Of a stretch of DNA of 64,000 nt, positions 25,049 through 34,327 are shown in pieces (position 1 is the first letter of the stretch; each line of letters begins with the position of its first letter). Under the pieces are notes generated by a model. That model worked only from the letters and a program-made list of their open reading frames with translations. It was not told the origin of the DNA and did no database searches. The translations under genes and the position numbers were made by a program. Origin of the DNA: Aeromicrobium erythreum (GTDB lineage: Bacteria; Actinomycetota; Actinomycetes; Propionibacteriales; Nocardioidaceae); assembly GCF_001509405.1 (NCBI RefSeq), contig NZ_CP011502.1, forward strand, positions 1,860,001 through 1,924,000, given 5' to 3'.

Positions 25049-27815
25049 GCGAGGAGTACGACACCACGCCGCGCCGCAGACCGTCGAGGCTCTGGCGGGC
25101 GGTGGTCCGCAGCGGGCCGGGCCCGGCCGCGTCGGCCACCTGGGCGACGAGGTCGATGAGCTGCTTCATGGCGCGCACGAAGTCGCCGGCCGCCATGCCC
25201 GTGGTCCGCAGGACGTCGTCGAGCGACGCGCCCCCGACCCAGGCCGCCGCCGTCTCCGCGAACCCGAAGTCGGGCGTGCTCAGGAACTTCACCCGGTGCT
25301 GGCGCTCGAGCGCCTGCAGGTCGGTGCAGAGCAACGCCATCTCCTCGGAGACGTCGAGCGTCGTGCGGTCGGGGAAGCGCGGCGCCGGCGGGTCGTCCTT
25401 GCGGCTCTCGAAGGTGAGCCCCGACAGGACGGCCGCGAGCTGGGCGGGGTCGAGCCCGTCCCACACCCCCCGCCGCAGACACTCGCTGACCAGCAGGTCG
25501 AGCTCGCTGTAGAGCCGCTGCAGGCGCCGACCGTCCGGTGTGACGGTGTCCCCGTCGAGGTAGCCGAGCTCGTCGAGCACGTCGCAGACGCGGTCGAACT
25601 GACGGGCGACGGTGTTCGTGCGCTGCTCGATGCGTCGGCGCTGCTGCTCGGTGTCGCGCTCGAGCTTCGTGTACCGCTCGGCCCACCGGGCGTGCGCCTC
25701 GCGGTCGGGACAGGCGTGGCAGGGGTGCGCCTTGAGCGCGGCACGCAGCTCGGCCACACGCGGGTCGGTGCGCTCGTCGGTGACCCGCTCGGTGGGCCGG
25801 TCGGGACGGTAGGGCGTGTCGGTCTGCCAGCGCAGCCCCTCGGCCCGGCTGCGCAGCGAGGACGCGAGGTCGCGGCGGGCCTGCGCGTTGCGGGCGTTGA
25901 ACGACTTGGGGATCCGCATCCGCGTGATCGGCTCGACGGGCACCGGGAAGTCGACCGGGCCCAGACGACGCGAGTGGCGGCTCGCGGTGAGCACGAGCGG
26001 CCGTGGCGCCTCGGCCGCACCGACGACACCCGGGTCGAGGACGACGGCGAGTCCCGCGAACTTGCCACCGGGCACGTTGATGACGTCGCCCGTGCGCAGC
26101 CTCGCCATCGACGCGACCGCGTCCTGACGTCGGTCGGCCTTGCGCTGACGTGCCCCCGACGACTCGATCTCGCCCAGCTCGCGCCGCAGCCGTGCGTACT
26201 CCAGGAAGTCGCCGAGGTGGCACTGCGCGGCTTCGCGGTACCCCTCGAGCGCGTCGTCGGCCTTGCGGATCTGACGCACCATCCCGACGACGGCACGGTC
26301 AGCCTGGAACTGCGCGAACGACTGCTCCAGCAGCTCGCGCGCGGGCCGGCGCCCCATCTGGTCGACGAGGTTGACCGCCATGTTGTACGACGGGCGGAAG
26401 GAGGAGTTGAGCGGGTAGGTCCGCGTGGAGGCGAGGCCGGCGACCTGCTTGGGGTCGAGCTGCGGCTGCCACAGCACCACGCCGTGACCCTCCACGTCGA
26501 TGCCGCGACGCCCCGCGCGGCCGGTGAGCTGGGTGTACTCCCCCGGCGTCACGTTGACGTGCGCCTCGCCGTTCCACTTGGTGAGCCGCTCGATGACGAC
26601 CGACCGGGCGGGCATGTTGATGCCGAGCGCCAGCGTCTCGGTGGCGAACACGACCTTGACGAGGCCGTCGCTGAACAGCTGCTCGACGACCTCCTTGAAC
26701 GCGGGCAGCATGCCGGCGTGGTGGGCGGCGACACCGCGACCGAGCCCCTCGCGCAGCTCGTGGAAGCCCAGCACGTGCAGGTCCTCGTCGGGCAGGTGCG
26801 CGCACGCCTCGTCGACGCGGTCCTCGATCTCGCGACGCTCGTCGGGGGTGGTCAGCATGACGCGGGCGTCGAGCAGCTGCTGGACGGCCGCGGCGCAGCC
26901 CGCTCGGCTGAACACGAACACGATCGCGGGCAGCAGACCCTCGGCCTCGAGCTTCTCGACCACCTCGACGCGGCTCGGCGTGCGGTGCCGGCTCTGCGGG
27001 CGCCGGTGGCCCTTCGGCGGCCGCCCGCGACCGCCTCCCTTGCGGGCACGGTCGAGCTGCCAGTCCTGGCGGGCCATGCTCTCGAGCTGACGGTTGACGC
27101 GCACCGCCTCGTTCCCGGACCCGGGCGCCGACTCCGCCGCATCGTCCTCGAACAGCGGGAACATCTTGCGGCCCACGAGCACGTGCTGGTGCAGCGGCAC
27201 GGGCCTGCGCTCCTCGACGATCGTCGTGGTCGACCCGCGCACCTCGCTCAGCCAGTCACCGAACTCCTCGGCGTTGGAGACCGTCGCCGACAGCGAGACG
27301 ACGCTGACCGACTCGGGCAGGCCGATGATGACCTCCTCCCACACGGCACCGCGGAAGCGGTCGGCGAGGTAGTGCACCTCGTCCATGACCACGTAGCCGA
27401 GGCCGTCGAGGGTGCGCGAGCCCGCGTAGAGCATGTTGCGCAGCACCTCGGTCGTCATGACGACGACGGGCGCCTCGCCGTTGACGGTGCTGTCGCCGGT
27501 CAGGAGTCCCACCCGGTCGGCACCGTAGCGCTCGACGAGGTCGTGGAACTTCTGGTTGGAGAGTGCCTTGATGGGCGTCGTGTAGAAGCACTTGCGCCCG
27601 GTGGCGAGCGCGAGGTGCACGGCGAACTCGCCCACGATCGTCTTGCCCGACCCGGTGGGCGCCGCCACGAGCACGCCGCGGCCCGCCTCGACCTCCTGGC
27701 ACGCCTCTACCTGGAAGGGGTCGAGCGTGAACCCGTGCAGCCCGCGGAACTCCGCGAGGTGGGGGTGACGTCTCGTGGCCGAGGCCTGGGCGAACTTCTC
27801 GGCCGGGCTCGTCAT
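25038..27815 (-). CDS. helY: Ski2/Mtr4-like DEVH helicase HelY
   Basis: A 925-residue superfamily 2 helicase. Motif I is VAAPTGSGKT near residue 54 and motif II is MDEVHYLAD. Motif III appears as LSATVSN; ETLALGINMPARSVVIE and QLTGRAGRRG are motifs V and VI. A C-terminal DSHCT-type helical domain ends the protein. Members unwind RNA or DNA; HelY of mycobacteria sits at the same place upstream of tatC. A TAGGCT -10 box at 27822-27827 precedes the ATG by 6 nt, so this gene has its own leaderless promoter. Confidence 0.94.
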   Translation of the reverse strand: MTSPAEKFAQASATRRHPHLAEFRGLHGFTLDPFQVEACQEVEAGRGVLVAAPTGSGKTIVGEFAVHLALATGRKCFYTTPIKALSNQKFHDLVERYGADRVGLLTGDSTVNGEAPVVVMTTEVLRNMLYAGSRTLDGLGYVVMDEVHYLADRFRGAVWEEVIIGLPESVSVVSLSATVSNAEEFGDWLSEVRGSTTTIVEERRPVPLHQHVLVGRKMFPLFEDDAAESAPGSGNEAVRVNRQLESMARQDWQLDRARKGGGRGRPPKGHRRPQSRHRTPSRVEVVEKLEAEGLLPAIVFVFSRAGCAAAVQQLLDARVMLTTPDERREIEDRVDEACAHLPDEDLHVLGFHELREGLGRGVAAHHAGMLPAFKEVVEQLFSDGLVKVVFATETLALGINMPARSVVIERLTKWNGEAHVNVTPGEYTQLTGRAGRRGIDVEGHGVVLWQPQLDPKQVAGLASTRTYPLNSSFRPSYNMAVNLVDQMGRRPARELLEQSFAQFQADRAVVGMVRQIRKADDALEGYREAAQCHLGDFLEYARLRRELGEIESSGARQRKADRRQDAVASMARLRTGDVINVPGGKFAGLAVVLDPGVVGAAEAPRPLVLTASRHSRRLGPVDFPVPVEPITRMRIPKSFNARNAQARRDLASSLRSRAEGLRWQTDTPYRPDRPTERVTDERTDPRVAELRAALKAHPCHACPDREAHARWAERYTKLERDTEQQRRRIEQRTNTVARQFDRVCDVLDELGYLDGDTVTPDGRRLQRLYSELDLLVSECLRRGVWDGLDPAQLAAVLSGLTFESRKDDPPAPRFPDRTTLDVSEEMALLCTDLQALERQHRVKFLSTPDFGFAETAAAWVGGASLDDVLRTTGMAAGDFVRAMKQLIDLVAQVADAAGPGPLRTTARQSLDGLRRGVVSYSSLSG

Positions 27816-27821
27816 GCCCCC

Positions 27822-27827
27822 AGCCTA
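27822..27827 (-). promoter_or_regulatory. Leaderless -10 box of helY
   Basis: Minus-strand TAGGCT stands 6 nt before the ATG at 27815. Confidence 0.55.
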
Positions 27828-27834
27828 CGGACCC

Positions 27835-28704
27835 TCAGGGCACGAGCACGCGCAACGCGCGCTCGAGCACCGTCACGGTGAGCGGCAGCGGGCCCAGACG
27901 CTCGCCGTCGCCGTACGCGACGACGTCGGGACACGCGAGGTGCACGCGACGCACGCGGTGCCGCTCGAACTCCGGCAGGTCGACGTGCGTGCCGCGGTAC
28001 AGCTGCGGGAACACCCGCACGAGCCTCGCCTTGCTGACCGGTCGGATCACGCACACGTCGAGCAGGCCGTCGTCCATGAGCGCGCCCTCGGCGATGCGCA
28101 GTCCGCCGCCGAACGACGGACCGTTCCCGACGGCCACCAGCATCGCCTCGGTGTCGAGGCGCGTGCCGTCGAGGTCGAGGGTGAACGCCAGCGGCTGGAA
28201 CGTCCGCAGCTCGGCGAGGATCGCGAGGTTGTAGCGCTGGTTCCCGCGCGGCCACCTCATGGCGTTGGCGCGCTCGTTGACCTTCGAGTCGAACCCCGAC
28301 GCCACCACGGTGACGACGTGACCCCGGTCGGTGCTCGCGAGGTCGACGACACGGGTGCGTCCGCGGAGCACGACGTCGAGCGCCGCGTCCGGGTCGCCGA
28401 CGGGCAGGCCCAGCGCGCGGGCGGTGTCGTTGCCCGTCCCTGCGGGCAGCAGGCCGACCGTGACGTCGCGCTCCGCCACGGCCGGCAGCACGTCGTGCAG
28501 CAGCCCGTCGCCGCCGACGACGAGCACCAGCTCGGTGCCCGCCGCGACGTCGCGCGCGACCGCCTCCCGCGCCTGGGCCCCGTCGCTGCTGTGGATCCGG
28601 GCCACCTGGTGCCCCGCGCCGGTGAGTCGCGCCGCGGCGGCTGCGGCGATCCGCTCGCCCTGGCGGCGGCCGGAGACCGGGTTCACCACCAACGTCACGA
28701 GCAT
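27835..28704 (-). CDS. Diacylglycerol kinase-family lipid kinase
   Basis: A 289-residue DagK/YegS-type lipid kinase. The N-terminal catalytic domain begins VTLVVNPVSGRRQGERI and contains the nucleotide-binding VLVVGGDGLLHDVL and LLPAGTGNDTAR. The C-terminal beta-sandwich has GNGPSFGGGLRIAEGALMDD, including a conserved acidic cluster, and ends with VVAYGDGERLGPLP. It phosphorylates diacylglycerol or a related lipid, linking to phospholipid turnover. The ATG has a TAGGCT -10 box 7 nt upstream. It lies between tatC and helY, facing the same way. Confidence 0.92.
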   Translation of the reverse strand: MLVTLVVNPVSGRRQGERIAAAAAARLTGAGHQVARIHSSDGAQAREAVARDVAAGTELVLVVGGDGLLHDVLPAVAERDVTVGLLPAGTGNDTARALGLPVGDPDAALDVVLRGRTRVVDLASTDRGHVVTVVASGFDSKVNERANAMRWPRGNQRYNLAILAELRTFQPLAFTLDLDGTRLDTEAMLVAVGNGPSFGGGLRIAEGALMDDGLLDVCVIRPVSKARLVRVFPQLYRGTHVDLPEFERHRVRRVHLACPDVVAYGDGERLGPLPLTVTVLERALRVLVP

Positions 28705-28737
28705 GGCGGACAGCCTAGGGGGTCCCCCGTCCGTCGT

Positions 28738-29595
28738 TCAGTCGTCGACCGACGACGGACCCTCGAGCTCGGACGGCCCGTCCAGCGGCGACGCGTCGTC
28801 GTCCGCCGTCTCGTCGACCCGCTCGCGTCCACGCTTGCGGTCGGTGAGCTTCGCGATCACCTCGGAGATGAGGTAGAGGATCGTCATCGGCACCGCGAGG
28901 AACAGCATGGTCAGCGGGTCCGTCGTGGGCGTGGCAATGGCGGCGAACACGAAGATGCCGATGATCGTCCACGGCCGGGCCGACGCGAGCTGCTTCGCCG
29001 AGACCAGTCCGAGCCGGTTGAGCAGCACGACGACCAGCGGGATCTCGGCCGCGACGCCGAACACCAGCATCATCTTGACGATGAAGTCGAAGTACTCGGC
29101 GCCGGTGACGAGCGAGCCGAAGCCGTCGGGCACGAACCCGATGAGGATCTCCATCGCCTTCGGCAGCACCACGTAGGCCAGCGCCGCGCCGCCGATGAAC
29201 AGCGGCGCGCCGGTACCGGCGAGCAGCAGCGCCCAGCGCTTCTCGTGGCGGTGCAGGGCGGGCAGCACGAACGCCCAGATCTGCCACAGCCAGAACGGGC
29301 TCGACGCGAGCAGCCCGAACACCAGCGAGATCTTGAGCTGGTACTGGAACGCGCCGCCGACGCCGGTGATGATCAGCTGCGTGTCGATGCCCTCGCGCTC
29401 GAGCAGCGGACGCATCTCGTTGTACGGGTGCGTGAGGAAGTTCAGGATCGGGGCGTAGAAGACCAGCCCGAGGATCGTGAACACGGCGATCGCGAGGACC
29501 GCGCGCGTGAGTCGGGAGCGGAGCTCCCGCAGGTGCTCCACGAGGGGCATGGTGCCGCCCGCGGCCCCGGACGGCGCGCCGCTCAGCGACGCCAA
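28738..29595 (-). CDS. tatC: Twin-arginine translocase subunit TatC
   Basis: This 285-residue protein has six membrane helices. It contains the TatC signature MPLVEHLRELRSRLTRAV at the N-terminus, FVLPALHRHEKRWAL and FGVAAEIPLVVVLLNRLGLV, and an acidic C-terminal tail. With TatA it moves folded proteins carrying twin-arginine signals across the membrane. Two starts are possible: TTG at 29595, 3 nt after the tatA stop, or ATG at 29550 (MPLVEHL). I give the longer one because mycobacterial TatC also carries an N-terminal extension, but the shorter is nearly as likely. Confidence 0.93.
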   Translation of the reverse strand: MASLSGAPSGAAGGTMPLVEHLRELRSRLTRAVLAIAVFTILGLVFYAPILNFLTHPYNEMRPLLEREGIDTQLIITGVGGAFQYQLKISLVFGLLASSPFWLWQIWAFVLPALHRHEKRWALLLAGTGAPLFIGGAALAYVVLPKAMEILIGFVPDGFGSLVTGAEYFDFIVKMMLVFGVAAEIPLVVVLLNRLGLVSAKQLASARPWTIIGIFVFAAIATPTTDPLTMLFLAVPMTILYLISEVIAKLTDRKRGRERVDETADDDASPLDGPSELEGPSSVDD

Positions 29596-29598
29596 GAC

Positions 29599-29862
29599 TT
29601 ACGCCTGCTCGGACGTGCCGTCGCGGCGCAGCTGCTCGGAGCGGGTGGTTGCCTCGGTCCGCGCGCCGGAGTCGTCGACGACCTCGCCGTCGAGGTCGTG
29701 GGACGGCTTCTCGTCGTCCTTGAGCTCCTTGACCTCGGACTTGAAGATGCGGAGCGCGCGTCCGGAGCCACGGGCGAGCTCAGGGAGCTTGCGGCCTCCG
29801 AACAGCAGCAGGACCACGCCGAGGATGAGAAGGATCTCCGTGGGGCCGATCTGCCTGAACAT
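29599..29862 (-). CDS. tatA: Sec-independent translocase protein TatA
   Basis: An 87-residue TatA. The short N-terminus leads into one membrane helix (TEILLILGVVLLLFGGRKLP), then the conserved FGGRKLPELARGSGRALRIF amphipathic helix and a charged tail. It forms the pore-like oligomer of the Tat system together with TatC, encoded immediately downstream. The ATG at 29862 lies 25 nt after the pafC stop. No separate TatB is seen in the window. Confidence 0.95.
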   Translation of the reverse strand: MFRQIGPTEILLILGVVLLLFGGRKLPELARGSGRALRIFKSEVKELKDDEKPSHDLDGEVVDDSGARTEATTRSEQLRRDGTSEQA

Positions 29863-29887
29863 GGTGTCTCTTTCGTCGGGTGCGGTC

Positions 29888-30853
29888 TCATCCATCGTAC
29901 GCCGCAAGTGCTGAACGGGCGGTGTCCAGCACCTGTACGCGCAGTGCGTCCGGCTCGACGACGTGCACGGTGCCGCCGTTGCGCAGCACGAGCCGACGCA
30001 GCCACGCCTCGTCGCCACCGTACAGGCGCACGCGACGTCGGCCGGCGACGTCGCCCAGCTCCTCGACGGTGTAGTACTCGGTGAGCCAGTGCGCGGCGGG
30101 GTCGAGGTCGAGGACGGCCGAGGGGGTCTGCTCACCCACCTCGAAGAGGTCGTCGCCCAGGTCGCGCGACGTCGCGTCGTGCCGCTGGGCGCGACGACCG
30201 GTGTCGTCGGCGCGGACGACACGGTCGAGGCGGAAGAAGCGCACGTCGTCGGCGCGCAGGCAGTACGCCTCGAGGTAGGTGTGGCCCTGGCGCGTGAAGA
30301 GCCGCTGCGGGTCGACCTGGCGCGTCGTGACGTCGTCGCGGGAGTCGGTCGCGTAGTCGATCTCGAGACGGTGCCCGTCGGCGAGCGCCGCGGCCACGGT
30401 GTCGCGCACGGCAGGGTCGACGTCGGCGACGTGCACGTCGACCGCCTCGACGGCACCCTCGGCGGCCACCGCCGTCTCGAGCTTCGCGAGCGCCGCGTCG
30501 ACGATGGGCAGCTGCGAACCCGACGCCGACGCCCGCAGGGTGCGCAGGGCAGCCACGAGCGCCACGCCCTCGTCGGCCGTGAGCCGCAGGGGCCGGCTGA
30601 GGAACTCGGCGTCGCGGATGTGGATGACGTCGTCGACCTCCAGCGCGGCGAGGTCGACGTCGATCAGCTCACCGGCGTACTCCCCCACGCCCGTGAACAT
30701 GAGCAGGCGGAGGTCGTCGCGGATCTGCTTGGGCGTCACCCCGAACTCGCGGGCCACCTCGCGCACGGGCACGCCGTCGTTGCCCTGCAGGTACGGCACG
30801 AGCGCCAGCATCCGCACGACCTGCTGCGCGGAGCGGTTCGCGGGCCGCGTCAC
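29888..30853 (-). CDS. pafC: WYL-domain regulator PafC
   Basis: A 321-residue transcription factor. The N-terminal winged helix-turn-helix (about 5-60) includes VPYLQGNDGVPVREVAREFG. The WYL domain lies from about residue 150, with RQVDPQRLFTRQGHTYLEAY and FRLDRVVRADDTG, and a WCX extension ends the protein. In mycobacteria PafB and PafC form a heterodimer that activates the LexA-independent DNA-damage response. The GTG at 30853 overlaps the pafB stop (GTGA), so the two are coupled. Confidence 0.93.
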   Translation of the reverse strand: MTRPANRSAQQVVRMLALVPYLQGNDGVPVREVAREFGVTPKQIRDDLRLLMFTGVGEYAGELIDVDLAALEVDDVIHIRDAEFLSRPLRLTADEGVALVAALRTLRASASGSQLPIVDAALAKLETAVAAEGAVEAVDVHVADVDPAVRDTVAAALADGHRLEIDYATDSRDDVTTRQVDPQRLFTRQGHTYLEAYCLRADDVRFFRLDRVVRADDTGRRAQRHDATSRDLGDDLFEVGEQTPSAVLDLDPAAHWLTEYYTVEELGDVAGRRRVRLYGGDEAWLRRLVLRNGGTVHVVEPDALRVQVLDTARSALAAYDG

Positions 30854-31836
30854 GCGCCCACCCCCGGGCTCGGCAGTCCGGTGTCCGCCAGCACCGCGCG
30901 CAGCCGGGCGACGACCTGGTCGCGCAGGTCGGGCGGGTCGAGCACGACGACGTCGGGCCCGTACGACGCGATCTCGGCCGCGAGGTCCCACCCCGTGGAG
31001 AACGGGACCACGAGGACGTCGCGGCCGTCGGGGCCGGCCTCGACGTGCGTGGCGGTGCGTCGCAGTGCGTTCGCGCGGCGCTCGGCCACGCTCAGCCGGG
31101 CGACGCGGTCGGACGGGCGCGGGAAGAGTGCGGTGGCGGCCGCCGAGACGACCTCCTCCGGCGGGCGGCGGAACGCTCCCGGCTCGCCGTCCAGCTCGAG
31201 GTCGCCCACCACGCGCGAGAGGCGGAACATGCGCGGTGCGTCGCGGTCGACGTCGTGGCCGACCAGGTACCAGCGACCGCGCCACGAGAGGATCCGCCAC
31301 GGCTCGACGTGCCGCTGCGACGGCTCGTCGGCGCCGGGGCGACGGTAGGCGAAGCGCACGGGGACGCTGCGGGCCGCCGCGTCGAGCGCGACCTCGAAGG
31401 CCGGCTCGTGGGCCGACAGCTTCGGCTCGGCCATGCGGAGCACGTCGGTGTCGACGTCGACGCCGGCGGCCTTGAGCTTCACGAGCGCCGAGGTGGAGCT
31501 CGAGGCGAGCCCGGCGTGCTCCCACACCTGCGCGGCGAGGCCCAGCACCGCAGCCTCCTCGCGGGTCAGGTCGAGGTCGGGCAGCTCTGCGGTGTCGCGG
31601 CGGATGCGGTAGCCGGGCTCGTCGTCGAAGTACTTGTCGTTGGTGCCGGTCTCCACGGCGATGCCCAGCTCGCGCAGCTCTTCCTTGTCGCGCTCGAACT
31701 TGCGCTCGAACGCGACCTGGTTGGACTCGCGGTAGTCGGCGATCGCCTGGCGGATCTGGTCCTTCGACAGGTACTGACGGGTGACGAGGAGGGTGAAGAT
31801 GAGGTTCATCAACCTCTCGGTCTTGCGGTCGGCCAC
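30850..31836 (-). CDS. pafB: WYL-domain regulator PafB
   Basis: A 328-residue paralogue of PafC. RKTERLMNLIFTLLVTRQYL begins the winged helix-turn-helix. The WYL domain contains RHVEPWRILSWRGRWYLVGH and MFRLSRVVGDLE, and a C-terminal extension ends with LRDQVVARLRAVLADTG. It acts with PafC as the activator of DNA-damage genes. The start is GTG at 31836 with CATGCT, a plausible -10 box, 6 nt upstream, indicating a leaderless pafB-pafC-tatA-tatC transcript. Confidence 0.94.
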   Translation of the reverse strand: MADRKTERLMNLIFTLLVTRQYLSKDQIRQAIADYRESNQVAFERKFERDKEELRELGIAVETGTNDKYFDDEPGYRIRRDTAELPDLDLTREEAAVLGLAAQVWEHAGLASSSTSALVKLKAAGVDVDTDVLRMAEPKLSAHEPAFEVALDAAARSVPVRFAYRRPGADEPSQRHVEPWRILSWRGRWYLVGHDVDRDAPRMFRLSRVVGDLELDGEPGAFRRPPEEVVSAAATALFPRPSDRVARLSVAERRANALRRTATHVEAGPDGRDVLVVPFSTGWDLAAEIASYGPDVVVLDPPDLRDQVVARLRAVLADTGLPSPGVGA

Positions 31837-31856
31837 GCCCCCAGCATGTCAGACGG

Positions 31857-32780
31857 TCAGGACGCGTCCAGGATGTCGATCGCGAAGGCCAGGGTGTCGC
31901 CCGCCTTGATGTCGCTGCCGGCCGGCGGCTTGTCGCCGTAGGCGCTGTCGGCGGGGCAGACCAGCACGACGCGGCTGCCGATGGTCTGGCCCGGGAGCTC
32001 GTCCTTCCAGCAGGCGATGACCTGGTCGAGCGAGAACGACGCCGGCGCACCGCGGCCCCAGCTGCTGTCGAAGACCTTGCCGTCGGGGTAGACCTGGCCG
32101 ACGTACTGCGCGGTGATCTCCGCGCCCTTCTTGACCTTCTCGCCGTCGCCCTTGATCGCGACGTACGCGGCGGCGCGCTTCGGGTCCTTCGTGACGTCTT
32201 TGCCGTCCTTGAAGCCGCTCGGCTGGCCGTCCTTCAGCACGATCGACGGCACGCTGCTCGGCAGCTTCTCGGCCGTGCCCTTGGCCTCGGTGCCGACCTT
32301 GCCGACGATGTCGAACAGGAAGACCATCGTGTCGTCCTTCTTCACGCCGAGGGTCTGCTCGGCCTGCGTCTGGGCCTGGCCGTCCTTGAAGCCGTCCTTC
32401 GGCGGGATCGCCACGAGCACGCGGCTGCCGACCTTCTGGCCGGTGAGTCCCTTGACGAAGCCCGCCAGCACGCTCTCGGTCGACAGCTTCGTGGTGAGCG
32501 GGCGCTCGGCCTTGAAGGAGTTGTCGAACTGCTTGCCGGTGCGCCCGTTGACCGCGACGTAGTTCAGCTTCACGGTGTCGCCGTCCTTCACCTCGGCGCC
32601 GCTGCCCTCCTTGACGACACGCGTCTCGGTGGCCGACGCGGTGAAGTCGTCGGGGACCGTGACGGAGGGGCTCTTGGCCGAGCTGACCTTCACGTCGTCG
32701 AGTCCGTCGGACCCGGCACCGCAGCCGGCGAGCACGAGCGCGAGGACGGAGGTCAGGGCGAGGGCGAGATGGCGACGCAC
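31857..32780 (-). CDS. FKBP-type peptidyl-prolyl isomerase lipoprotein
   Basis: A 307-residue secreted lipoprotein. The signal MRRHLALALTSVLALVLAGC ends in a lipobox with Cys20. Two FKBP domains follow: about 60-170, with VKDGDTVKLNYVAVNGRTGK, and about 200-305, with KKGAEITAQYVGQVYPDGKV and SDIKAGDTLAFAIDILDAS. The second repeat looks the more canonical and probably holds the active site. Such proteins help extracytoplasmic folding. The gene sits between pafB and pafA, as in many actinobacteria. Confidence 0.92.
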   Translation of the reverse strand: MRRHLALALTSVLALVLAGCGAGSDGLDDVKVSSAKSPSVTVPDDFTASATETRVVKEGSGAEVKDGDTVKLNYVAVNGRTGKQFDNSFKAERPLTTKLSTESVLAGFVKGLTGQKVGSRVLVAIPPKDGFKDGQAQTQAEQTLGVKKDDTMVFLFDIVGKVGTEAKGTAEKLPSSVPSIVLKDGQPSGFKDGKDVTKDPKRAAAYVAIKGDGEKVKKGAEITAQYVGQVYPDGKVFDSSWGRGAPASFSLDQVIACWKDELPGQTIGSRVVLVCPADSAYGDKPPAGSDIKAGDTLAFAIDILDAS

Positions 32781-32888
32781 GGAATCACTTTCGTCGAGGT
32801 GATGGCCTCCGTCACGCTATCGGCACCGACCAAGAGCAGCCTGAACGACCGCCCAGAACACGCTGCGGACGTCGGGCGACGCCCGTGC

Positions 32889-34250
32889 TCACATGCCGTC
32901 GATGAGTCTCTGGACCCGGTCGTCGGCGGCGCGGAACGGGTCCTTGCAGAGCACGGTGCGCTGCGCCTGGTCGTTGAGCTTGAGGTGCACCCAGTCGACC
33001 GTGAAGTCGCGGCGACGCTCCTGCGCACGCTTGATGAAGTCGCCGCGCAGCTTCGCGCGCGTGGTCTGCGGCGGGACCGACTTGGCGGCGAAGACGTCGC
33101 GGTCGTTCGTCACCCGGGCGACGGCGCCCCGGTTCTGCAGCAGGTAGAAGATGCCGCGGTCGCGGCGGATGTCGTGGTACGCGAGGTCGAGCTGCGCGAT
33201 GCGCGGGTCGGCCCAGCTGAGACCGTGCGCGGTGCGGTAGCGGTCGAGCATGCGGAACTTGATGACCCAGTCGATCTCGCGCTCCACGAGCGTGAGGTCC
33301 TCGGACTCCACGGCCTTGAGCGTCCGCTCCCAGAGGTCCATCGTCCGGTCGATCGTCGGGGTGTGCAGACCGTGCCGGTCGACGAACTCCGCCGCCTTCG
33401 CGAAGTACTCGGCCTGGATCTCCAACGCCGACAGCTCGCGGCCGTTGGCCAGCTGGACCGTGCGACGCCCGGTCATGTCGTGGGAGATCTCGCGGATCGC
33501 GCGGATCGGGTTCTCGAGGGTCATGTCGCGCATGACCACGCCGGCCTCGATCATCCGCAGCACGAGGTCGGTCGTGGCGACCTTGAGCAGCGTCGTGGTC
33601 TCGCTCATGTTCGAGTCGCCGACGATGACGTGCAGGCGCCGGAACCGCTCGGCGTCGGCGTGCGGCTCGTCGCGCGTGTTGATGATGGGCCGCGAGCGGG
33701 TCGTGGCGCTCGAGACGCCCTCCCAGATGTGCTCCGCACGCTGGCTGACCGAGAAGATCGTGCCGCGCGGCGTCTGCTGCACCTTGCCCGCGCCGCAGAT
33801 GATCTGCCGCGAGACGAGGAACGGGATCAGCACGTCGGCGATCCGGTTGAACTCCCCGCCTCGACCGACCAGGTAGTTCTCGTGGCACCCGTAGGAGTTG
33901 CCGGCGGAGTCGGTGTTGTTCTTAAACAGGTAGATGTCGCCGTCGACGCCGTCGTCGGCGAGGCGCTGCTGGGCGTCGATCATCAGGCCCTCGAGGATCC
34001 GCTCCCCCGCGCGGTCGTGGGTGACGAGGTCGACGAGGTCGTCGCACTCGGGCGTGGCGTACTCGGGGTGGCTGCCGACGTCGAGGTACAGCCGCGCGCC
34101 GTTGCGCAGGAACACGTTGCTGCTGCGTCCCCACGACACGACCCGTCGGAAGAGGTAGCGCGCGACCTCGTCGGGCGACAGACGGCGCTGTCCCTTGAAC
34201 GAGCAGGTGACGCCGTACTCGTTCTCGATCCCGAAGATCCGCCGGTCCAT
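32889..34250 (-). CDS. pafA: Pup--protein ligase PafA
   Basis: A 453-residue carboxylate-amine ligase that couples the C-terminal glutamate of Pup to lysines of target proteins using ATP. It starts [20 protein letters not shown], whose FGIENEYG carries the magnesium-binding Glu of the family. [20 protein letters not shown] holds the catalytic Asp region, and [18 protein letters not shown] and [10 protein letters not shown] are shared with Dop. It is about 47 residues shorter than the Dop of this window. A leaderless TACGCT box precedes the ATG by 6 nt. It is separated from prcA by two unrelated genes. Confidence 0.96.
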   Translation of the reverse strand: MDRRIFGIENEYGVTCSFKGQRRLSPDEVARYLFRRVVSWGRSSNVFLRNGARLYLDVGSHPEYATPECDDLVDLVTHDRAGERILEGLMIDAQQRLADDGVDGDIYLFKNNTDSAGNSYGCHENYLVGRGGEFNRIADVLIPFLVSRQIICGAGKVQQTPRGTIFSVSQRAEHIWEGVSSATTRSRPIINTRDEPHADAERFRRLHVIVGDSNMSETTTLLKVATTDLVLRMIEAGVVMRDMTLENPIRAIREISHDMTGRRTVQLANGRELSALEIQAEYFAKAAEFVDRHGLHTPTIDRTMDLWERTLKAVESEDLTLVEREIDWVIKFRMLDRYRTAHGLSWADPRIAQLDLAYHDIRRDRGIFYLLQNRGAVARVTNDRDVFAAKSVPPQTTRAKLRGDFIKRAQERRRDFTVDWVHLKLNDQAQRTVLCKDPFRAADDRVQRLIDGM

Positions 34251-34256
34251 GTCGTC

Positions 34257-34262
34257 AGCGTA
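34257..34262 (-). promoter_or_regulatory. Leaderless -10 box of pafA
   Basis: Minus-strand TACGCT lies 6 nt before the ATG at 34250. Confidence 0.55.
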
Positions 34263-34314
34263 GTCCTGAGTACCAGCCGATGGGGTTCGAAGCGCCGCGG
34301 ACGCGAGGCAGCCG

Positions 34315-34320
34315 TAGGGT
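34315..34320 (+). promoter_or_regulatory. Leaderless -10 box of the aldo/keto reductase gene
   Basis: TAGGGT ends 7 nt before the ATG at 34328 and favours that start over an in-frame upstream ATG at 34280. Confidence 0.55.
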
Positions 34321-34327
34321 CGTCGCC